64,000 bases of DNA from a virus, in IMG/VR virus record IMGVR_UViG_3300031524_001640, positions 78,807 to 142,806 of that record. The stretch is one strand, 5' to 3'. Positions 61,369 through 64,000 of the stretch are shown one piece after another (the first letter of the stretch is position 1; each line of letters begins with the position of its first letter). The position numbers and the translations under genes were made by a program. Below the pieces are notes generated by a model, which saw only the letters and a list, made by a program, of their open reading frames with translations, was not told the DNA's origin and ran no database searches.

Positions 61369-62688
61369 TTACTGTGAGTTGACATCGATCGGCACATTGC
61401 CGAACAAAGCTGTTGTGTTGATATCCTGGAATCCAGAGTTTGGATCTGACAGGTTGAATACACTGCGAGCCGGCATGACGAACTCGTTTGGACGAATCTT
61501 AACATTCTTTGCTACGCCGATTGCTAAGCCTTCATTCAGGATACCGAAACCGTAAGTCTCTTCGATTCCTAATTCCTGTATTCCATAACGGTTATCTTCG
61601 AAGGAACGAACATGTGGCTCTTCATCTACAATCAGAGCTCCAAGGTTCTTCGAGTTGAACATCAAGATGTCGGTTTCACGTGTAAGCGGGTCAAAGCGCA
61701 TAAATGGCGAAACAAGAATCTTAAATGGCAGTCCTAGATAACTAGGTAGGACTGGTGCGGAGTTCATGTGTGAAGGGACACCCTCTGGAGTAGAAAGCTG
61801 TCCACCAGTTAGTTGACCTTGAGTATACTGCCCAGTCTGACCTGTGCTATACCCCATGCCTCCGAAGTTGTAGAACATATTAGATTGTGATGCTACATTG
61901 CCTGTCCAGTTGGCGAAGAACGAACCACCACCAGCTTGGATAGCAAATTCACGCATCACAGGATCCTTTACCCACATCAACCATGCCATTGGATGTACAA
62001 GCATAGTGTCAGGGATAAAACCATTTAATAGCTGTTGAGCGTACATATCAAAGATGTCATCAACAACCATGGAGCCATTGAACTGACCTTTGTAATTACG
62101 TCCGGTTGTAGGTCCTTTGATAGGTTGAACTGGAGAAGAAGGTAAACGTGAAGAAACGCTATTATCAAATACAACTTGACCAAGTTGTGTAATAAAGGAG
62201 AAGATATACTCTTCCTTGTGACGTGCCAACGCGTTACCAGCAAGACGCAGCCACATATTGATCCACGGATAAGTAGATTCTTCTACGTAGCGCTTTGCGA
62301 TCTTCAACATAAGACCATGCCGCTTTACGGTTGTACCATAAGTTGCCGCACCACCAACGTTGATGTTGAAGATAGGTAGACCCATGTTATCGCCTACTTC
62401 TTCAGCATGCAATGGTTCAATAGCTGGGAAAACAGTCTGCATGCCGGGCACATAATCGATCTTCTGCAGCAGGCTGGTACCAATCAGAAGAGGCTCAATG
62501 CCCTCCTGGACAATCTGGGTCATTACCCTTGGAATCATGAACGCCGCATTTTGGATGTCCATAGCATCCTTAATTGTAATGTGGCGCTTTTCTTCCGGGT
62601 CGAACCCGTTAGCGCGGAAAATGGTGTCAAAACGACGGAACTGTGCCCGTTCTTCGTCAGTTACTTGCACCATAACGTTCTTGGACAT
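61369..62688 (-). CDS. Major capsid protein (HK97 fold)
   Basis: A 439-residue protein with the plan of phage major capsid proteins: an N-terminal arm and long helix (ITIKDAMDIQNAAFMIPRVM), an E-loop region (PAIEPLHAEEVGDNMGLPIF), the spine helix KEEYIFSFITQLG, the P-domain segment MVVDDIFDMYAQQLLNGFIP-type with DTMLVHPMAWLMW, and final A-domain strands (LGALIVDEEPHVRSFED, YGFGILNEGLAIGV). AGGAGGG lies ten bases before the ATG. An intrinsic terminator follows. No scaffold or protease part is fused to it. Confidence 0.85.
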   Translation of the reverse strand: MSKNVMVQVTDEERAQFRRFDTIFRANGFDPEEKRHITIKDAMDIQNAAFMIPRVMTQIVQEGIEPLLIGTSLLQKIDYVPGMQTVFPAIEPLHAEEVGDNMGLPIFNINVGGAATYGTTVKRHGLMLKIAKRYVEESTYPWINMWLRLAGNALARHKEEYIFSFITQLGQVVFDNSVSSRLPSSPVQPIKGPTTGRNYKGQFNGSMVVDDIFDMYAQQLLNGFIPDTMLVHPMAWLMWVKDPVMREFAIQAGGGSFFANWTGNVASQSNMFYNFGGMGYSTGQTGQYTQGQLTGGQLSTPEGVPSHMNSAPVLPSYLGLPFKILVSPFMRFDPLTRETDILMFNSKNLGALIVDEEPHVRSFEDNRYGIQELGIEETYGFGILNEGLAIGVAKNVKIRPNEFVMPARSVFNLSDPNSGFQDINTTALFGNVPIDVNSQ

Positions 62689-62721
62689 GGGTGAATACCC
62701 TCCTGGGTATATAAATATAGG

Positions 62722-62925
62722 TTAAGGCTTTACAGCCAACTCAACAACTATCTCTTGGCCACATCGTTCGCACTTAAAAGCACCAGCGACTTGGCCAAGA
62801 GCATTCTTTTTCACAAGCAGTTTATTACAAGGGGTTGTTGGGTCTTTCTCACGAGGAAATTGACACCTAAGCCCATTCTGTGTTAGAACTGCTCGGCCTT
62901 GCTTTATGAAGGTCTGATTTGCCAT
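62722..62925 (-). CDS. Small zinc-ribbon protein
   Basis: A 67-residue protein, starting at the ATG at 62925 (MANQTFIKQG; the frame also has a GTG just before). It has CQFPREKDPTTPCNKLLVKK, then FKCERCGQEIVVEL: four Cys in a zinc-ribbon or Com-like pattern. Com-like proteins bind RNA or DNA and regulate late genes in Mu, but the match is only general. It lies between the decoration-like gene and the capsid gene. Confidence 0.6.
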   Translation of the reverse strand: MANQTFIKQGRAVLTQNGLRCQFPREKDPTTPCNKLLVKKNALGQVAGAFKCERCGQEIVVELAVKP

Positions 62926-62938
62926 CACTTTGCCTGCC

Positions 62939-64000
62939 TTATAGAGATATGTGAACTAACACATAAGTACTATATTCTGGGTGAAGTGGTCTACCTTGGG
63001 TGTATGCCTTTTGGAAAGCCGCATCAGTACCAAGGTTCAACTGGTAATCAATACCAGCGGTTGCGGAACCACCCATCATGATAGATGCTGGGTTAGGATC
63101 CTGAATAGGTCCTACTAGACGGTTCGGATCCCACAGGGTACGAACACGATTTGCATAATCACGAATTGGATACATATTCTGGATACCAATAATGCGACCA
63201 CACACATCACGTAGAGTATTAGCGTTGCCAGTAATTGGGTCACCAGAAGTAGCGTTATATGCAGCATAATTGCCCGCATCTTCGCCAATTCCAGCTACAA
63301 CCATATTACCGTATGCTAGACATCCATCTACAACACCAGGAGTAGTTACAACTGGTGCGGTAAAGTGGACAAATGAACGACTGTAAAATCCTTGGGTATA
63401 ACCAACTACACCATCGGCGTTCGCCATTGTCTGTAGAGCAGTTAAATTAGCACCAATCCAAGGTAGGCGTAGAACATACTTTGTCTGAACAGCAGTTCCC
63501 ATTTCATGCATATAGTTCATAACCTTGAACTTAGTTGGGATAATACCATTTAGCCAGTAGTGCATACCGCCGGTGGTTGTTGAAATAGTCACACCACCAA
63601 TGTATTGGAATACGTTACGTAGTGCTACACCAATCGGCTTTACAGAGCCGGCTGGGAACAACGTACAAGCGTGGGCGTTAGTAATATCATGATTTGTAGT
63701 TTCACTAATGACATAAGTGCTACCATCTGCGAAAGTATAAACGTCACCGTCAACTCCATTGCTTGGGGCCGCTAGAACAGCTATTTCACCAGCTGTTGCT
63801 ACGTAATTGCCAGTCATGGCGTTATAAGCAAAGCCTACATCATAAGAGCTATACTTCAGAATGCAATAACCACCACCAGTGGCGTGATTAGCATTAGTAG
63901 CTGTTTGTCCGCAGAATAAACCTGCTGGTACGAATGCGCCGCTTGCGTCCTGACCAATTAAGTTTTGGCTAGAGAACACCACGTTCGCAAGAACTGGGTG
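62939..64000 (-). CDS. Capsid decoration-like protein, 5' end cut by the window
   Basis: At least 347 residues; the frame is open to the window edge and reads ANVVFSSQNLIGQDASG without a clear start, so the gene continues upstream. It is Gly-, Ala- and Thr-rich with beta segments (GYCILKYSSYDVGF, VALRNVFQYIGGVTISTTTG) and a final YSTYVLVHISL. It lies just before the capsid gene, as head-decoration or cement proteins often do. No specific family is recognised. Confidence 0.5.
   Translation of the reverse strand, partial: HPVLANVVFSSQNLIGQDASGAFVPAGLFCGQTATNANHATGGGYCILKYSSYDVGFAYNAMTGNYVATAGEIAVLAAPSNGVDGDVYTFADGSTYVISETTNHDITNAHACTLFPAGSVKPIGVALRNVFQYIGGVTISTTTGGMHYWLNGIIPTKFKVMNYMHEMGTAVQTKYVLRLPWIGANLTALQTMANADGVVGYTQGFYSRSFVHFTAPVVTTPGVVDGCLAYGNMVVAGIGEDAGNYAAYNATSGDPITGNANTLRDVCGRIIGIQNMYPIRDYANRVRTLWDPNRLVGPIQDPNPASIMMGGSATAGIDYQLNLGTDAAFQKAYTQGRPLHPEYSTYVLVHISL

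Noticed and set aside
62706-62720. TATAAATA, like a T4 late promoter, near the capsid gene
   Set aside because: It reads on the plus strand, away from the capsid gene; the transcribed strand shows TATTTATA.
1-64000. tRNA genes, CRISPR arrays, insertion sequences
   Set aside because: No cloverleaf, spaced direct-repeat array or transposase was recognised in reading the window.

Overview
The window is a stretch of the genome of a large contractile-tailed bacteriophage (myovirus type, Caudoviricetes). I infer this from the gene set: an HK97-type major capsid protein, neck proteins, tail sheath, tail-tube-like proteins, tail chaperone-like proteins, two giant tail/virion proteins, a baseplate hub with a lytic transglycosylase end, a gp25-like wedge protein, a J-like baseplate protein and a long run of fibre proteins. 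Nearly everything lies on the minus strand in tight order, with many one-base stop/start overlaps (TAATG). The only plus-strand gene is at the left edge and meets the late operon head-on at two terminator-like hairpins. About 63 kb are given to virion and lysis genes, and portal and terminase are still not seen, so the whole genome is probably large (inference). The host cannot be read directly. Signal peptides, a lipoprotein signal and an SGNH protein that reminds me of Acidobacteriota secreted proteins suggest a diderm host, at low confidence.

Layout in the direction of transcription (high to low coordinates). 64000-60000: a decoration-like head protein cut by the window edge, a small zinc-ribbon protein, the major capsid protein with a terminator, then two accessory head proteins. 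60012-56690: a lysis-like block with an M15 peptidase, a broken GIY-YIG homing endonuclease next to a second copy of the peptidase 3' end, a small amphipathic protein, a lipoprotein and a papain-like cysteine protease. 56640-49700: fibre and head-accessory proteins, including a 1563-residue fibronectin-III protein ending in a Hint (intein-like) domain. 49720-42000: neck proteins, sheath, a glycine-rich protein, three tandem tube-like paralogues and a chaperone-like protein. 41900-29950: a second chaperone-like protein, a 1658-residue protein that starts with a DEDDh exonuclease domain, a Clp-type AAA+ ATPase, a WDG-type small protein and a 1641-residue tape-measure-like protein. 29950-19670: hub, spike-region proteins, wedge and J-like proteins. 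19670-650: fibre and adhesin genes, then a block with higher G+C and host-like features (secreted SGNH hydrolase, secreted repeat protein, Vsr-like endonuclease) lying between two fibre genes that share the same C-terminal module.

The genes work together as the late programme: head maturation and decoration, lysis, neck joining, tail tube and sheath assembly on a giant internal protein, baseplate assembly, and host adhesion. The parts that do not fit a standard tail module are the exonuclease-tailed giant protein with its neighbouring unfoldase, the Hint-terminated fibre, the papain-like protease, the endonuclease scar in the lysis block, and the secreted SGNH island.
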